Origin: PNKC01 sp038323265
GTDB lineage: Bacteria > Chloroflexota > Dehalococcoidia > Tepidiformales > Tepidiformaceae
DNA: 33,932 nucleotides
Reading direction: 5' to 3'
Assembly: GCA_038323265.1 (NCBI GenBank)
Contig: JBBQGT010000015.1
Coordinates: 1 to 33,932, forward strand
In this document: in pieces, positions 6,410-13,952 of the stretch
Numbering within the stretch: position 1 is the first letter of the stretch
Layout of the letters: the number at the start of each line of letters is the position of its first letter
The notes under the pieces: model-generated
What the model was told of the DNA's origin: nothing
What the model saw: only the letters and a program-made list of their open reading frames with translations
Database searches by the model: none
Made by a program: the position numbers and the translations under genes

Positions 6410-7816
6410 CTATTTCCAGGTGCGAATATCTACGAAGTGGCCAGCGATGGCGGCAGCCGCGGCCATCTGTGGGCTGACGAGGTGCGTCCGCCCGGCGCGG
6501 CCCTGGCGCCCTTCGAAGTTGCGGTTCGAAGTGGAGGCGCATCGTTCGCCAGGCAGCAGGATGTCAGGGTTCATGCCGAGACACATGGAGCAGCCGGCCT
6601 CGCGCCACTCGAAACCGGCAGCCTTGAAGATCTCGTCCAGGCCTTCCTGTTCGGCGCGCGCCTTCACAAGCCCCGATCCCGGCACAACCATCGCCGTTAC
6701 CGAACTCGCCACCGTCCGCCCGCGCACCACCTCCGCTGCCGCGCGCAGGTCTTCGATGCGCGAATTCGTGCAGGAGCCGAGAAAGACACGGTCAATTGCG
6801 ATGTCTTCGATCGCCGTGCCGGCCTTCAAGCCCATGTAAACCAGCGACCGCTCCGCCAGTTCGCGTGCGCCTTCGTTCGCCGCCTCCTCGGGTGCCGGGA
6901 CCTTGCCCGTGACGGGCACGCTCTGCGCGGGAGTCGTCCCCCACGTCACGTGAGGCTCGATCTCCGCGCCGTCCAAAGTCACGTAGGTATCGAATTCCGC
7001 GCCCTCGTCGGTCGTCAGTTCGCGCCAACCTTCGACCACGCGATCCCAGTCCTCGCCCTTCGGTGCGAAACTGCGGCCCTTGACGTAATCGAAGGTGATT
7101 TCGTCCGGGGCCACAAGGCCAGCGCGGGCGCCCCCCTCGATGCTCATGTTGCAGACGGTCATGCGGCCCTCCATCGAAAGTGCGCGGATCACGTCGCCGC
7201 GGTACTCGATGACGTGCCCGACGCCTCCCGATACGCCGATCTTGCGGATGATGGCAAGGATCACGTCCTTCGCAGTCACGCCCTGGTGGAGCTCGCCGTT
7301 GACTTCGACGCTCATCGTCTTTGGCTTCGTTTGCGGCAGCGTCTGGGTGGCCAGTACGTGCTCGACTTCACTGGTGCCGATGCCGAAAGCCAGTGCTCCG
7401 AACGCCCCGTGAGTGGCAGTGTGGCTATCGCCGCAGACAATGGTCATGCCCGGCTGCGTCAGACCCTGCTCTGGGCCGATGACGTGGACGATTCCCTGCC
7501 GGATGTCATTGACGCCGAACAGCGGAACGCCGAATTCCTCGCAGTTCACGCGCAACTGCTCAACCTGCTGCACGGAAAGCGGGTCTGTCCACGGCTTGTC
7601 GCGGTCGGCGGTTGGCACGTTGTGATCCACGGTTGCCAGCGTCAGTTCGGGCCGGCGCACCTTGCGCCCGGCGATCCGCAGGCCTTCGAACGCCTGTGGG
7701 GAGGTCACTTCGTGGACGAGGTGAAGGTCGATGTAGAGCAGGTCCGGTTTCCCGGCCTCGCTCTTCACGACGTGGGTGTCCCAGATCTTCTGAGAGAGCG
7801 TGCGAGGTTGCGACAT
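6410..7816 (-). CDS. leuC: 3-isopropylmalate dehydratase large subunit
   Basis: Aconitase-family large subunit of isopropylmalate isomerase, carrying the [4Fe-4S] cluster. 468 residues, normal length. Key features: N-terminal LSQKIWDTHVV, TVDHNVPT near residue 60, VCGDSHTATHGAFGALAFGIGTSEVEH in two overlapping motifs around 130-155, FLGSCTNSRIEDL carrying the first cluster Cys, and AGCSMCLGMNPD carrying the CxxC pair. ATG 7816 is chosen because homology starts at MSQPRTLSQKIWD and a GGAG lies about six bases upstream. The frame is open upstream to 8047, but that part has no family similarity. Operon order is leuC, repeat array, leuD, small Cys-rich ORF. Confidence 0.96.
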   Translation of the reverse strand: MSQPRTLSQKIWDTHVVKSEAGKPDLLYIDLHLVHEVTSPQAFEGLRIAGRKVRRPELTLATVDHNVPTADRDKPWTDPLSVQQVEQLRVNCEEFGVPLFGVNDIRQGIVHVIGPEQGLTQPGMTIVCGDSHTATHGAFGALAFGIGTSEVEHVLATQTLPQTKPKTMSVEVNGELHQGVTAKDVILAIIRKIGVSGGVGHVIEYRGDVIRALSMEGRMTVCNMSIEGGARAGLVAPDEITFDYVKGRSFAPKGEDWDRVVEGWRELTTDEGAEFDTYVTLDGAEIEPHVTWGTTPAQSVPVTGKVPAPEEAANEGARELAERSLVYMGLKAGTAIEDIAIDRVFLGSCTNSRIEDLRAAAEVVRGRTVASSVTAMVVPGSGLVKARAEQEGLDEIFKAAGFEWREAGCSMCLGMNPDILLPGERCASTSNRNFEGRQGRAGRTHLVSPQMAAAAAIAGHFVDIRTWK

Positions 7817-7853
7817 AACGGCTCCGGGCGCGAGTTGGGTGATGTGAACCGAT

Positions 7854-7859
7854 AGGGTA
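7854..7859 (-). promoter_or_regulatory. Candidate -10 box for leuC
   Basis: TACCCT on the minus strand lies 37 nt before the leuC ATG. The short leader then contains the GGAG ribosome site. No convincing -35, Leu-rich leader peptide or T-box core was found in 7817-8112, which otherwise holds only the divergent promoter of the DUF1786 gene. Confidence 0.35.
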
Positions 7860-8100
7860 TCGCAGACCGGTCCGAACCGCATGGCGCTAACGCGAGCGAT
7901 CCACACAACGGCATGCATTTGCACCGAGACCCTCACGGAGCAACGAATATGGAAGACGCCCCAGCAGGGTTTCTTGTGCAGATCTGGAATCGCGACGGTC
8001 GCAGTCTTTGTCGGGGAGTTGGGCGCCAACGAGGGCCATCGTGGCACCGCTTCCGGTGGCCCCTAAGGCGCCATAACCTCGCACGCCGGCGGCTCTGGCC

Positions 8101-8106
8101 TACACT
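8101..8106 (+). promoter_or_regulatory. -10 box of the DUF1786 gene, leaderless start
   Basis: TACACT followed by exactly six bases and the ATG at 8113, with no Shine-Dalgarno. The arrangement fits transcription starting at the A of the start codon. Confidence 0.5.
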
Positions 8107-8112
8107 GTCCTT

Positions 8113-9222
8113 ATGCGCATTTTGGCCATTGATATGGGCACTGGCACCCAGGACATCCTGTTGTTCGATTCCGAAAAGCCGGTCGAGAACTGCGTGAAGA
8201 TGATCATGCCGTCCGCCACCCAAATCGCTGCGAGCCGCATCCGCCGCGCCTCGGAGGAGGGTCGAGCGATCGCCCTGACCGGCGTCGTGGCGGGTGGTGG
8301 CCCCGGCAACTGGGCGCTCGAAGACCACCTCAGGGGCGGCGGCAAAGCTTATGCCACCCCCCAAGCCGCCCAAACACTCGACGACGACCTCGAGCAGGTA
8401 AAAGCGCTTGGCGTAACGCTCGTCTCGGAGGACGAACTGACCGGCATCGACGCCGAGCAGATACAGCTCCGAGACCTCGATTTGGATGCGATCCGCACCG
8501 CGCTGTCCGCCTTCGAAGTGGACACGGCCTTTGATGGCCTGGCGCTTGGCTGCCTGGACCACGGCGCCGCGCCTCCTGGAATGAGCGACCGCCTGTTCCG
8601 CTTCGAACATCTGCGCCGCACGGTGGAGGGCCGCAACGACCTGCTCGCCTTCGCCTCACGGCCCGAAGACTTGCCCGGCTACCTGACGCGAGCACGTGCG
8701 ATGGTCCAATCGGCGGGCACTGAGGCCCCGGTTGCGTTCATGGATACTGGCCCGGCGGCAGCCTTCGGCGCGATCCACGACGAGCGCGTGACTGTTCACA
8801 AGGAGCGCATCGTGCTCAACCTCGGGAATATGCATCTCCTCGGCTTTCATCTGCAGGGCCGCAAAATTGCCAGCCTGTTCGAGCACCACACCGGTGAACT
8901 TTCTGCCGGGCAGATTGTGCGCTTCACTCAGCGCATGGCCAGCGGCGAGTTGGAGCACGACGAGGTTTTCGGGTCAAAAGGACACGGCGCCTACCATGCG
9001 GATCGCTCGTTCGTGCGCCCTCAAGTGCCTGCGATGGTCGCCGTGACGGGTCCGCAGCGCGGAAAGATCCGCGATACCGCGCTCGCCCCGTACTTTGCCG
9101 CACCATTCGGGGACATGATGATCTCCGGTTGCTTTGGCCTCCTGCGCGGATTCGGCGAGGTCTATCCCGAGTCCCGTGGTGCAATCAGTTCCAGGCTCGG
9201 CCCGCTGGCGGATTCAGACTGA
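8113..9222 (+). CDS. DUF1786 protein, ASKHA-like fold
   Basis: 369 residues. The N-terminus ILAIDMGTGTQDILLFD is an actin/sugar-kinase-like phosphate loop typical of DUF1786, a family often annotated as putative pyruvate-formate-lyase-activating-enzyme related, without biochemical proof. A second glycine-rich segment (GVVAGGGPGNWALEDHL) and PVAFMDTGPAAAFGAIHD, with VLNLGNMHLLGFHLQGRKIASLFEHHTGEL in the C-terminal half, fit the two-lobed fold. It has no radical-SAM CxxxCxxC, so it is not itself a glycyl-radical activase. Its stop overlaps the next start by one base (TGATG at 9220-9224), so it is coupled to a DinB-like protein. ATP binding is inferred; the substrate is unknown. Confidence 0.8.
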   Translation: MRILAIDMGTGTQDILLFDSEKPVENCVKMIMPSATQIAASRIRRASEEGRAIALTGVVAGGGPGNWALEDHLRGGGKAYATPQAAQTLDDDLEQVKALGVTLVSEDELTGIDAEQIQLRDLDLDAIRTALSAFEVDTAFDGLALGCLDHGAAPPGMSDRLFRFEHLRRTVEGRNDLLAFASRPEDLPGYLTRARAMVQSAGTEAPVAFMDTGPAAAFGAIHDERVTVHKERIVLNLGNMHLLGFHLQGRKIASLFEHHTGELSAGQIVRFTQRMASGELEHDEVFGSKGHGAYHADRSFVRPQVPAMVAVTGPQRGKIRDTALAPYFAAPFGDMMISGCFGLLRGFGEVYPESRGAISSRLGPLADSD

Positions 9223-9773
9223 TGCTCCCCGAGGTCCAGGTGCTGCTTCAGCGCGCCTGTTCCGCCCGACTGCTCCTGGACGGCCTCCTGGACGCTTTGC
9301 CGCCGGACTATTGGACGCGCGTGGCCGCTGGCTCGCGTTGGACGGTGCGCGATCAATTGGCGCATGTGACTTCGGCCGATGACCTTCTCGTAGACCTCCT
9401 TCTGCGGGTGCTCGACGGCGAGCAGGTAGCCTGGGTGGCCTCAACTCAAGACCCCACCGAACTGCTCGTGCAGCGTGAGGCGCCGGTCTCGCGAATGGCC
9501 GCCATCGCTCTGAAGGAACTGCGAGACGCGGCCGCTGAATCGCGCGATGCGGTCGAAGCCACATGTGTGCGGCTCGATGCGACCACGCTGGAGGCCGGCG
9601 TGTTTGTCGCCGGCGCGGTGGACCGCTGGGGAGCTCCCGTGCGCTGGGGATTGCGTGAGTATCTTGCCTCATGGGCGGCCCACGATTCGGCGCACGAGTT
9701 TGACATCCGGGCGGCCATCGCCACGCCACCCGACCTGTCGACTGTCGCGCTCACGCAGAGGCGTAGAAACTAA
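9222..9773 (+). CDS. DinB/maleylpyruvate-isomerase-like metal-binding protein
   Basis: 183 residues with the four-helix DinB pattern. SRWTVRDQLAHVTSADD around residue 48 provides the first His, and the helix ASWAAHDSAHEFDIRAA near residue 155 provides the HxxxH pair; together these form the usual metal triad. Related proteins use thiols such as mycothiol or bacillithiol as cofactors. It is translationally coupled to the DUF1786 gene, suggesting the two act together, though the reaction is unknown. Its 3' end overlaps the convergent diguanylate-cyclase remnant by four bases. Confidence 0.75.
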   Translation: MLPEVQVLLQRACSARLLLDGLLDALPPDYWTRVAAGSRWTVRDQLAHVTSADDLLVDLLLRVLDGEQVAWVASTQDPTELLVQREAPVSRMAAIALKELRDAAAESRDAVEATCVRLDATTLEAGVFVAGAVDRWGAPVRWGLREYLASWAAHDSAHEFDIRAAIATPPDLSTVALTQRRRN

Positions 9774-10466
9774 GCGCTCTGGCGGAAGTCGCCCGAACGG
9801 ACGATGTTCTTTCCGGTGCGCTTCGCCATGAGCAGTTGGTCATCTGCCCGGCGCAGGACATCGCTGGCAGGCTCGTTCGCGATCCGCGAGGCGCAGCCAA
9901 TGGAAGCAGTCGTGGGCGTGTGGGCGGATATCGCCAGCCGCAGCCGTTCGGCGGCTTCGAAGATTGACCACAATGAAGGCCACAAGCACTTCGTATCGCC
10001 GGCCTTCATAACGCCTCGCATAGCCCACAAGAGCGTAGAGGTAGGCAGCCCACAGGGGGTGCCCTGGGTCCCCAATCAGCGTCCAACCAGCCGTGATGCA
10101 GGTGACGTCAAAGAGCGGAGTGACGCTTTCGACCGAACGGATGGGGCGTCCCGGTATCCGCCATCTGACTACGTAGACGGCGTGGGCGAGGTGGTAGCCG
10201 GCGATCCAGGCAACCGTCGCGTCGCGCGGATATCCGTCTGCGCCGAACGCTCCGCTTATTGAGCCCACGCAAAAAAACGCGGCGATGATGGATTGCAGCG
10301 CCAGCACTTCGTACTCAAGGCGGACGCGCTCGCGAACCTCCGTAGACCGCAACGTGCCCGCTCGCGTGACCCACATGCGCAAGGTACCTCTCGCCTTCTT
10401 GTTCATAAGTTCGACATTGGCGGCAACCGCAGAAGTTGAGTTCGAGTAGCGGCAAGCCCCCTCCAT
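9770..10466 (-). pseudogene. Broken diguanylate cyclase: membrane domain plus tail of GGDEF
   Basis: Two frames together form fragments of one membrane-bound diguanylate cyclase. The N-terminal frame (about 10406 down to 9965) encodes several hydrophobic helices (LALQSIIAAFFCVGSISGAFG, VAWIAGYHLAHAVYVV, HPLWAAYLYALVGYA, YEVLVAFIVVNL; each is a candidate membrane span). A different frame then runs to a TAG at 9770-9772 and encodes the end of a GGDEF domain: AAERLRLAIS, TASIGCA, RRADDQLLMAKRTGKNIV. The centre of the catalytic domain, including the GG(D/E)EF loop, is absent. An internal deletion with a frame change near 9955-9965 explains this. It cannot make c-di-GMP. The original start is uncertain (10406 or 10466); 10467-10522 holds nothing I can support. 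Confidence 0.8.
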
Positions 10467-10522
10467 TCACCCGCGGCGGGGGGCAGCGAGATTCTCCTGC
10501 CGGGACGGCGCGCCTCAGGGCG

Positions 10523-11449
10523 TCATGCGGCGGAGTTGGCGAAGGGTTTGCGCGGCCGGCGCAGGATTCGTGGACGGCCGAAAAGTCCGACCGCCACGCC
10601 GATCAGGATGAGCGGTCCGCCAAAGACCACGGCCACGGTGGGCCGTTCACCAAGAATGGGGATCGCCAATAAAGTTGCCGCCACCGGTTCGCCCATGTTG
10701 ACGAGGCTGACGCGCACCACGCGGAAGTGGGCAAGCGCCCAATTGAAGGCCGTGTGCCCGATTACTTGCGGGACCAATGCGAGCAGGATCATAAACGTCC
10801 ACGCCTGTGTTCCGAATCCCCATACTTCGGGCCGGAATACCGCGACTAGCGCCCAGAGCACCACCGCTGCAACCGCATATACGCTCGCTGAATAGACAGC
10901 GGCGCTCATATCCGGCCGCAGACGGCGGCCAACGGTTCGGTAGGCCGCAGCCAAGAATCCTCCGAGCAGAGCCAGCCCATCGCCGCCGAGCTGCCCGGGA
11001 CTCTGTGCGAAGTCTCGGCCGCCGATCACCAGCAGACCGAGCGTCGCCAGCCCAATCCCCCAGTATTCGTTAGAAGACGGCTTCTCGCGCAGGAAGATGA
11101 ACGCCAGGCCAGCAGCAAGCAGCGGCTGCATCGCGACGATCACCACGCTGCTGCCCACTGAAGTGTGTTCGAGAGACGCGAACCAGCTCCAGAAGTGTCC
11201 GGCCAGCAACGCGCCGCTCAACGCCAACCACAGCCACGTGCTTCGTCGCGGCAGCCGATCCACACCACGAATCAGACCCACGCCCGCGATCGCGCCCATT
11301 ACGCCGGTTGCGAAAAGCAGCCGGTACGCGGCGATCGAGAGTGGCGGCGCTTCCTGCGACAGCTTGACGAAGATCGCCGCCCAGGCCGTCGCGCAGACTC
11401 CGGCAATGAGGACCAGCGGTCCCCACCGGGGCGTCGTAGGCTCAGACAC
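10523..11449 (-). CDS. EamA/DMT-family transporter
   Basis: 308 residues with about ten hydrophobic helices in two repeated EamA halves, the drug/metabolite transporter layout. Recognisable segments: WGPLVLIAGVCATAWAAIFVKL at the N-terminus (helix 1), SVGSSVVIVAMQPLLAAGLAFIFLREK in two parts at the end of half one, and VSLVNMGEPVAATLLAIPILGE with GGPLILIGVAVGL in half two. Related proteins export amino acids or metabolites; the substrate is not readable. Start is GTG at 11449, which overlaps the upstream ABC1-kinase stop by eight bases, so the two genes are co-transcribed. Confidence 0.9.
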   Translation of the reverse strand: MSEPTTPRWGPLVLIAGVCATAWAAIFVKLSQEAPPLSIAAYRLLFATGVMGAIAGVGLIRGVDRLPRRSTWLWLALSGALLAGHFWSWFASLEHTSVGSSVVIVAMQPLLAAGLAFIFLREKPSSNEYWGIGLATLGLLVIGGRDFAQSPGQLGGDGLALLGGFLAAAYRTVGRRLRPDMSAAVYSASVYAVAAVVLWALVAVFRPEVWGFGTQAWTFMILLALVPQVIGHTAFNWALAHFRVVRVSLVNMGEPVAATLLAIPILGERPTVAVVFGGPLILIGVAVGLFGRPRILRRPRKPFANSAA

Positions 11450-12809
11450 TTGGGCCGCGCGAACTAGCCGCTGAAAGCCGCCCGAGCTCCGTCGCTGGGG
11501 GGTGGTTATCTATGTACTCCTCAACGATTGCTTGCCACGGACCGCTCGCGCCAAGGCCAGCCATCAGGCCCGCCAGCCCGAAGTTGATGCGGGTCAGAAA
11601 GACCATGCCTTCCGGCACATTGCAATAACGGTTGATGCGTCCACCGATGCCAGTGGTCTGCGTGTTGTGGCGTACCATCTCGGCCGCCAGTTCGGGGGTG
11701 AAGTGCACGATCTCCTCGAGGATTGGCGCCCAGTACCAGTGCATGTGGTCGTACAGCTCCTCGGTCGTGAACGGAGCGCCGGCACGGAGGATGCCCACCT
11801 CCTCGGTCGCCGTACGCCATGCCTCGCGGTCAACGCGGATCAGGCTGCGGACGATGCGTTTGAAGCCTTCGAGGGTCTCATAGCTGAACTCGGCGACACA
11901 TCCGTAATCGACGAATCCCACCGAGCCATCGTCGAGCAACAGATAGTTGCCGGGGTGTGGGTCCCCGTTGAACAGACCGTGCCGGTAGAGGCTGCCGAAG
12001 CAGAAGCGGTAGATGATTTCGCCGATGCGGTCGCGTTCGGCCTTCGGCAGCCTGAGGGCGTGCGCGAACGGCCGGCCCTCGATCAGTTCCTGCACCAGCA
12101 CCGTGCCACAGCTCAGTTCGTGGTAGACGCGCGGCACGCGGATGAAGGCGTGGCCTTCGAACGCATCGGCGAAGCGCTGCTGAGAGGCCGCCTCGCGGAT
12201 GTAGTCGAGCTCGCCGCGAATGCCCTCCTTGAGGTCGCGGACGATCGGTCCGGCGTCCAGTCCGCGTGCTACGAAAGCGGACAGACCAACCATCAGGCCC
12301 ACGTTCGCCAGGTCGTGTTCGATCGCCTCGCGCACGCCAGGGTACTGCACCTTCACGGCCACCTTCGTGCCATCCTGCAGTTCGGCGCGGTGTACCTGGC
12401 CGATCGAAGCGGCGGCGAACGGGACGCGTTCGAACTTATGAAAGAGCTGCTGAGGGCTCAAGCCGTATTCAAGCGCGAAAACTTGTTCGACCAGCCGGTA
12501 GTCCATTGGCGGGGCGTTCGATTGCAGGTTGGCCAGTTGGGCGGCCATCTCTTCGGGCAGCACGCCGGCCATCAGCGAGAGCACCTGACCGACCTTCATC
12601 ACCGCGCCCTTCATGTCACCCATCGTGCGAGTCACGTCTTCGGCGGTGCGCATCACGAACTGCTCACGCTTGCGGCGCTTCCGTTCGCCCCAGGCCAGGT
12701 AAGTACCGGCCCAACGAATAGCAGCCGTCCCGGCCATGCGTGCGGTCCTGAGCGAACGCTTGATGCGCCCGCCGTGCACGGCGCGTTGCTTATGCTTGAG
12801 TGGGGGCAT
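11442..12809 (-). CDS. ABC1/ADCK (UbiB-like) atypical kinase
   Basis: 455-residue ABC1-family protein. Motifs in order: the family-specific KxGQ in GAVMKVGQVLSLM (about residue 72), the Ala-rich loop AAASIGQVHRA, the lysine strand VAVKVQYPGV, NGDPHPGNYLLL as catalytic loop, and VDYGCVAEF as the metal-binding DFG equivalent. UbiB/ADCK proteins are ATPases or kinases supporting isoprenoid-quinone metabolism; in a menaquinone-using bacterium the role is unclear. The ATG at 12809 (MPPLKHKQR) is preferred over an in-frame ATG 13 codons upstream because homology begins there. A CACACT sequence six bases upstream is only a weak -10 candidate. It is coupled to the EamA transporter. Confidence 0.9.
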   Translation of the reverse strand: MPPLKHKQRAVHGGRIKRSLRTARMAGTAAIRWAGTYLAWGERKRRKREQFVMRTAEDVTRTMGDMKGAVMKVGQVLSLMAGVLPEEMAAQLANLQSNAPPMDYRLVEQVFALEYGLSPQQLFHKFERVPFAAASIGQVHRAELQDGTKVAVKVQYPGVREAIEHDLANVGLMVGLSAFVARGLDAGPIVRDLKEGIRGELDYIREAASQQRFADAFEGHAFIRVPRVYHELSCGTVLVQELIEGRPFAHALRLPKAERDRIGEIIYRFCFGSLYRHGLFNGDPHPGNYLLLDDGSVGFVDYGCVAEFSYETLEGFKRIVRSLIRVDREAWRTATEEVGILRAGAPFTTEELYDHMHWYWAPILEEIVHFTPELAAEMVRHNTQTTGIGGRINRYCNVPEGMVFLTRINFGLAGLMAGLGASGPWQAIVEEYIDNHPPATELGRLSAASSRGPSV

Positions 12810-12930
12810 GGTCACAGTGTGCCATCGATCGGCGGGATGCTCCGCCATCGCTGCGCACGGCCCCGCTTACCCCGAACACCACGGTCAGGTGGATTCGCAG
12901 GCGTGCCACAAATGAGGGCTTTCCCATCTA

Positions 12931-12958
12931 TTGCTTCTATGTATGTATAGCCGATTAT
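12931..12958 (+). promoter_or_regulatory. Weak candidate promoter upstream of the 65-residue gene
   Basis: TTGCTT at 12931-12936 and GATTAT at 12953-12958 are spaced by 16 bp in an AT-richer patch between 12920 and 12962, in otherwise GC-rich DNA. The rest of 12810-13016 shows no gene. Confidence 0.3.
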
Positions 12959-13016
12959 GCATAGGCGGAGCGTCACTCAATCTGTACGGGGTTGGCGCGA
13001 TGGGATGGAGGCTCGG

Positions 13017-13214
13017 ATGAGTGGAATTTTTTACGACCCCAAGGGTCGCCGGCTACGCTCGGTGCAAGGCACTCCGGACGCCGAGTGGACGCTAGTCACC
13101 CACAACCTGAACGCTGGAGGCCACCAGTGCCGCCGCATCATGCGCGAATGGCTGCCTGCAGACGAAATCGTGAACATCGATTTCAGCCTGGGCGAGGAGC
13201 GCCGGTCCGCCTGA
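13017..13214 (+). CDS. Small conserved-looking protein of unknown function
   Basis: 65 residues beginning MSGIFYDPKGRRLRSVQGTP. The ATG at 13017 is preferred because GGAGG lies five bases upstream (13007-13011); an in-frame ATG at 12957 has no ribosome site. The protein is a mix of short strands and a helix (HQCRRIMREWLPADEIVNIDF) with no Cys pair, membrane helix or signal peptide. I do not recognise the family. It is followed 24 bases later by the nucleotidyltransferase, which has its own -10 box. Confidence 0.55.
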   Translation: MSGIFYDPKGRRLRSVQGTPDAEWTLVTHNLNAGGHQCRRIMREWLPADEIVNIDFSLGEERRSA

Positions 13215-13224
13215 GCGCACCCCT

Positions 13225-13230
13225 TAGAAT
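13225..13230 (+). promoter_or_regulatory. -10 box of the NMNAT-like gene, near-leaderless
   Basis: TAGAAT followed by 8 nt and the ATG at 13239; no Shine-Dalgarno is present between them. Confidence 0.5.
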
Positions 13231-13238
13231 GCCCACAG

Positions 13239-13952
13239 ATGTCCGACCTTCGCTCCCGAATCCAGACGCTCGAACAGTCTGTCGCGCCCGCCGCTGAGCG
13301 CTTCGACGCTGGCACCCCGCTGATAGGCGCCGTTGCCGTCCTGCCGTCTGCATTCAACCCTCCAACCCGCGCGCATCTTCACCTCCTCGCGGCTTCTGCC
13401 GGGCTCCTTAGGGCCGCGCCTGCCGCGCTTTTGACCACCCGCAACGTTGACAAGGGGCTAAGCGGTGCAAAGTACGCCGAGCGAATTGAGATGCTGCTCG
13501 CGGCGGCTGCCGCGATGCCCACGCTCGCTGTGCTGGCGACCAACCAGGCGCGCATCATCGACCAGGCGACGGTCCTCCGCCAGGCGTTCCCGGAAGCCAA
13601 GTTCGCCTTCGTTGTAGGCCACGATGTTTTGGTGCGCCTCTTCGATCCCGCCTACTACACGGAGATGGAAGCAGAATTAACGCCGTTCTTCGAACAGCAC
13701 CAACTGGTGGTCAGTAATCGCGCGCACCACGCGCTCGAAGAAGTCGAAGCCTTCATCGCCGCGCGGGCGGCCCGTTTTTCAGGGCGCATCACGCTGCTCG
13801 AAATCGACGACCACCACGCTTCGCTGTCCTCGACAGCGGCACGCGCCCACGCCGCTACTGGTGCTGAAATATCGGGCCTGACTCCCGAAGTCGCCGCCTA
13901 TATCCGGGCGCACTGGCTCTACCAGGAGGGCAAAGCGCCCCTCAGCCCGTGA
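13239..13952 (+). CDS. NMNAT-like nucleotidyltransferase (NadD superfamily)
   Basis: 237-residue alpha/beta-phosphodiesterase-superfamily nucleotidyltransferase. AVLPSAFNPPTRAHLHLL near residue 33 is the phosphate-binding loop, and LSSTAARAHAATG near residue 193 matches the C-terminal SSTxxR motif. FVVGHDVLVRLFDP matches the middle nucleotide-binding segment. The loop reads FNPPTRAH instead of the FDPxHxGH of bacterial NadD; the Thr-x-x-His pattern is closer to eukaryotic-type NMN adenylyltransferases. The reaction is probably adenylyl transfer to NMN or NaMN, but another nucleotide substrate is possible. The 3' end overlaps the convergent CoA-transferase by 11 bases. Confidence 0.75.
   Translation: MSDLRSRIQTLEQSVAPAAERFDAGTPLIGAVAVLPSAFNPPTRAHLHLLAASAGLLRAAPAALLTTRNVDKGLSGAKYAERIEMLLAAAAAMPTLAVLATNQARIIDQATVLRQAFPEAKFAFVVGHDVLVRLFDPAYYTEMEAELTPFFEQHQLVVSNRAHHALEEVEAFIAARAARFSGRITLLEIDDHHASLSSTAARAHAATGAEISGLTPEVAAYIRAHWLYQEGKAPLSP

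Noticed and set aside
6312..6542. N-terminal extension of LeuD to 6542
   Set aside because: The extension translates the heptamer repeat and part of leuC in another frame; the real start has a ribosome site at 6311.
6437..7855. Long open frame on the plus strand opposite leuC (472 codons)
   Set aside because: It is antisense to an unmistakable leuC and is an effect of high GC content; its protein is rich in His, Arg and Asp with no family motif.
7817..8047. N-terminal extension of LeuC to 8047
   Set aside because: It has no similarity to the family and lies over the divergent promoter of the DUF1786 gene.
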